A DNA stretch of 64,000 nucleotides from CAYJPA01 sp964371945. Lineage in GTDB: Bacteria; Chloroflexota; Chloroflexia; Thermomicrobiales; UBA6265. Of the stretch, positions 62,749 to 64,000 are shown in pieces. The translations under genes were made by a program, and so were the position numbers. The DNA lies in NCBI GenBank assembly GCA_964371945.1, contig CAYJPA010000002.1, forward strand, positions 1 through 64,000. Reading direction: 5' to 3'. The notes beneath the pieces are model-generated. The model saw only the letters and a list, made by a program, of their open reading frames with translations, was not told the origin of the DNA and did not search any database. The first letter of the stretch is position 1; the number at the start of each line of letters is the position of its first letter.

Positions 62749-63122
62749 TTAAAATGCGTACTGAAGCGCGAGTGCTAGGGAAGTGGGCCGAGCCAGCATA
62801 CAGCTCGATTCACCGTGCATTCTGCGATCGAAAAACCGATCTTGTCACAGTGGAGTTCGAAGACGGAACCAGTGTCACGTTCGATGTGATGCCTCTTCTC
62901 CCTGAGGGCTTGGACGACCTGGACCTGTGGCGAATCGCCGCCAACGAGATGGAGATCATTGTTCCGTACGGGGAAAAATGGTTCGAGATTCCTTGGGATG
63001 TGATTCGCCGTTACACGGACCCCGAGTATGCGGGCTATTGGGAGGACCTCAGCATCGCCTATCGAGCTAATGTTGAATCCGAGGCCAACGCAGTCCGGGA
63101 ATTGCCGCCGGTATTTGAATGA
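62745..63122 (+). CDS. DUF2442 protein
   Basis: A 125-residue protein with the DUF2442 pattern (DLVTVEFEDGTSVTFDVMPL then NEMEIIVPYGEKWFEIPWDV). It starts at GTG 62745, overlapping the previous stop (GTGA), with GAGG 4-5 nt upstream, so it is translationally coupled. It is longer than the usual ~80-90 residues of the family because of a tail (LSIAYRANVESEANAVREL). It is convergent with the HAF gene on the right, which ends 16 nt away. Confidence 0.72.
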   Translation: MIKMRTEARVLGKWAEPAYSSIHRAFCDRKTDLVTVEFEDGTSVTFDVMPLLPEGLDDLDLWRIAANEMEIIVPYGEKWFEIPWDVIRRYTDPEYAGYWEDLSIAYRANVESEANAVRELPPVFE

Positions 63123-63138
63123 TGATCCATTCAAGGCG

Positions 63139-64000
63139 TCAGCTATTACTAATTCGGGTCGCCCCTTCGTCGGCGCGCATGATCGAAACTAGACTTCCTG
63201 TGTTGTCTCCGCCCGCCTGCGTCAAAACGACCCCGTGCTGAACGCCGTCCTTGATTGCCGTCGCGAGGATTTGGCCGGAGTCGTTGATCGAAACGGCATC
63301 GACCAGGTGATATCCGCTTGACGCGTCAATCAGTTCGTTGAGATCCACCACCCCATTCTCATCCCATCGCACCGCAACGTAGCCCGCGTTGGTGCCTTCT
63401 TGCAGGTAAACCTTGCCGACAACCAGCCCTTCCCCATTGATGTCGTTCGCGACGCCGGTCACGCGCTCGGCAAAGCCCGGCAATTGCTCGAAGCTCCCGT
63501 TCGACCAGCGAAGCGGCGCCTCCGAAAACTCGAGGTAACCTCCGCCCACCGCGACTCCGTCATCGTTGATCGCAAGCGCCTCGCCGGCGACCCAGTACGT
63601 CGGTAATGCCAACTCGACGATGCTCCCGCCCTGCCATATCACCGGGCGATAGCGAACCGCGGTCTTGACGGCCGCGCCCGCGATCGTGCCGGCATTGTTG
63701 ATGTCGTAGGCAATGCTGTTGTCCCCGCCGAGCGTGCCCAAGTCGAAGACCTGTCCATCCGTCCAGAGGGCCGCGTGTTGTTGCGGCTGGCCGTCGACCA
63801 GACGCGAGGTCCCGACGATTTGGCCGCTCTCGTTGATGCCGTAGGCGTAGCCGAAATCGCCTCCAAGTGACGGCAGCGCTTGCGGTTTGTCGTTGCGCCA
63901 GATCACCGCATCGCCGTCCCACATATTGTCGTCGCGCTTTGTGACAAACCCGACCGCGTCGCCGGACGAGCTCCGGTCGGCAATCAAGCTGTAATCATTC
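63139..64000 (-). CDS. Secreted HAF-repeat protein, copy 3 (5' end outside the window)
   Basis: The readable part (about 287 codons) shows the HAF consensus: INESGQIVGTS, INNAGTIAGAA, INDDGVAVGGG, INGEGLVVGKV and INDSGQILATA. The frame stays open to the window end, so the signal peptide and start lie further right. It is homologous to copies 1 and 2. Function unknown. Confidence 0.7.
   Translation of the reverse strand, partial: NDYSLIADRSSSGDAVGFVTKRDDNMWDGDAVIWRNDKPQALPSLGGDFGYAYGINESGQIVGTSRLVDGQPQQHAALWTDGQVFDLGTLGGDNSIAYDINNAGTIAGAAVKTAVRYRPVIWQGGSIVELALPTYWVAGEALAINDDGVAVGGGYLEFSEAPLRWSNGSFEQLPGFAERVTGVANDINGEGLVVGKVYLQEGTNAGYVAVRWDENGVVDLNELIDASSGYHLVDAVSINDSGQILATAIKDGVQHGVVLTQAGGDNTGSLVSIMRADEGATRISNS

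Overview
The window looks like a chromosomal scaffold, probably from a metagenome assembly, of a GC-rich bacterium of the Chloroflexota, most likely class Thermomicrobia. This assignment is inferred from three things: a LysW carrier-protein pathway combined with Gram-positive-style T-box leaders, many Tat-type or lipoprotein-less secreted proteins, and HAF-repeat and PD40 secreted proteins. I have no phylogenetic computation behind it. No rRNA, tRNA, CRISPR array or intact insertion sequence was seen.

Layout. 1-1183: a 126-bp tandem repeat broken by a 100-N gap, a terminator and no convincing gene. 1184-7010: a broken GMC oxidoreductase, a YhfX-like PLP enzyme, an orphan ParD-like antitoxin, a decayed REP-associated transposase (RAYT) between inverted REPs, and a HerA/DUF853 ATPase. 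7181-17800 (all minus strand): the amino-acid core, argF-lysW-(LysX-like)-lysK-(second LysX)-UPF0158, then lysX-lysY-lysZ-kinase-lysJ. T-box leaders stand in front of argF (candidate Arg specifier CGC) and lysX (candidate Lys specifier AAG). Together these genes make ornithine/arginine and probably lysine on the LysW carrier. 18051-18200: an unassigned, strongly folded RNA candidate. 18371-22953: a CorC/HlyC membrane protein with a probable ATT start and a tandem pair of secreted propeller proteins. 23083-25643: an enolase-superfamily dehydratase and a DapA-family aldolase, which with the PfkB/KDG kinase at 31931-32968 suggest sugar-acid catabolism. 25818-29655: a sortase, a HEAT-like protein, thrC and thrB.

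29656-35414 is rich in REPs and pseudogenes. 35415-42547 is a peptide cassette: substrate-binding protein, class V aminotransferase, M24 peptidase, two permeases and an M29-like peptidase, with no ATPase genes. 42786-50937 holds Hsp20, a secreted protein with four ~180-residue repeats, a cystathionine gamma-synthase-family enzyme, a TetR regulator with an interrupted MFS gene, and proS. 52322-60470 holds an M20 peptidase and CUT1-type ABC transporter divergent from hyuA. 50934-64000 is also interleaved with three HAF-repeat secreted proteins, a hyuA C-terminal duplicate and a DUF4160/DUF2442 pair.

Most striking overall: (i) three LysX-family ATP-grasp paralogues beside one LysW; (ii) two T-boxes with apparently different amino-acid specificity splitting one pathway; (iii) at least 14 REP-like elements with a GTAG-type head and varying arms, plus two decayed RAYTs; (iv) five genes interrupted by single in-frame TAG/TGA codons; (v) the orphan structured RNA.
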